From assembly GCA_028705775.1 (NCBI GenBank), contig JAQWCW010000010.1, positions 1-64,000 on the forward strand: a DNA stretch of 64,000 nucleotides. The letters are read 5' to 3'. This document shows positions 63,764-64,000 of the stretch, piece after piece. The position numbers and the translations under genes were made by a program. Below the pieces are notes generated by a model. It worked only from the letters and a program-made list of their open reading frames with translations, was not told the origin of the DNA and did no database searches. This DNA is from Eubacteriales bacterium (lineage in GTDB: Bacteria > Bacillota > Clostridia > Christensenellales > Aristaeellaceae). Positions within the stretch are counted from its first letter, which is position 1. The number at the start of each line of letters is the position of its first letter.

Positions 63764-64000
63764 ATGTCGAATCAGTTTTTAACAAACTACACAGAAACCA
63801 CATTTTTAGATAAGATCAAGGATAATTTGCGTCATTGTAAGTCCTTCGATTTTTCAGTCAGCTTTATCAAAAAGGCTGGCTTGGTTTTTCTGTATAAAGA
63901 TATTGAGGCAGCAGTAGAGCGCGGCTGCAAAGGGCGTATAATCACTTCTACATATCAGAATTTCACCGATATAGAATCGCTCAAATCTTTCTATTCCCTT
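63764..64000 (+). CDS. N-terminal part of a PLD-domain/DEAD-type helicase (DUF3427-like), partial
   Basis: The 79 codons seen read on into the window edge. FDFSVSFIKKAGLVFLYKDI and RGCKGRIITSTYQNFTD match what I know of the phospholipase D-like N-terminal domain of large superfamily II helicases with a C-terminal DUF3427, which occur in restriction or defence islands. AGGAAATGAAAAT lies ahead of the ATG. AT content and codon use differ clearly from the spoVT block, which suggests recent transfer. The helicase and C-terminal domains are beyond the window, so the call rests on the N terminus. Confidence 0.6.
   Translation, partial: MSNQFLTNYTETTFLDKIKDNLRHCKSFDFSVSFIKKAGLVFLYKDIEAAVERGCKGRIITSTYQNFTDIESLKSFYSL

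Overview
The window reads as chromosomal DNA of an anaerobic, spore-forming Firmicute, most likely an uncultured plant-fibre-degrading member of class Clostridia. The evidence is genes of the spore programme (spoVT, spoVB-like, gerW, gerM), strong AGGAGG-type ribosome sites, a T-box riboswitch, RqcH and RqcP, DarA, SdaAA/SdaAB, a 2x[4Fe-4S] ferredoxin and a candidate Re-citrate synthase. Three glycoside hydrolases without export signals (GH2, GH10, GH31) and a KduI/KduD pair point to import and internal breakdown of plant oligosaccharides and uronates. Coding density is high, GC is roughly even, and only the two ends are AT-rich.

Layout. 1-430: the end of an IS3-type insertion sequence and the remnant it cut. 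518-9681 (minus strand): a 51-residue unknown protein, rluD-lspA-DUF5665, a GH2/serine hydrolase pair, and an aspartate aminotransferase/Re-citrate synthase-like pair. 9926-13333 (plus): a tyrosine T-box operon of aminotransferase, tyrS and yigZ. 13506-16383 (minus): serine dehydratase and a GH10 xylanase. 16641-19013 (plus): a polar amino acid ABC importer. 19124-19872 (minus): seven tRNA genes. 20002-22907 (minus): gerM, an RNase PH/RdgB fusion and a YfcE-type phosphodiesterase. 23053-35932: rqcH, pyrimidine-nucleoside phosphorylase, nadE with an unknown secreted protein, a GH31 alpha-xylosidase, a LUD protein and darA-holB-ricT.

36038-44457: ferredoxin, two proteins of unknown role, gerW with a frameshifted DUF2953 gene, and an AraC regulator divergent from kduI-kduD. 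44638-56456: cell-wall genes (FHA, FtsW/RodA and class B PBP operon; class A PBP; D,D-carboxypeptidase; LCP ligase) mixed with RNA-modification genes. 56670-63300: gph, then the minus-strand block spoVT, spoVB-like, mazG, hup, rqcP, ispDF. The last 500 bases leave this conserved block: an orphan MerR-type promoter is followed by an AT-rich gene that opens a defence-like helicase and runs off the window.

The strongest points for a second look are the 209-base double-hairpin insertion between duplicated copies of the spoVT 3' end, the accessory gene and orphan promoter next to it, the UAC-specifier T-box, the A7 frameshift in the DUF2953 gene, and the aminotransferase/Re-citrate synthase pairing. 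I did not find a complete novel multi-gene system; the best lead runs past the right edge.
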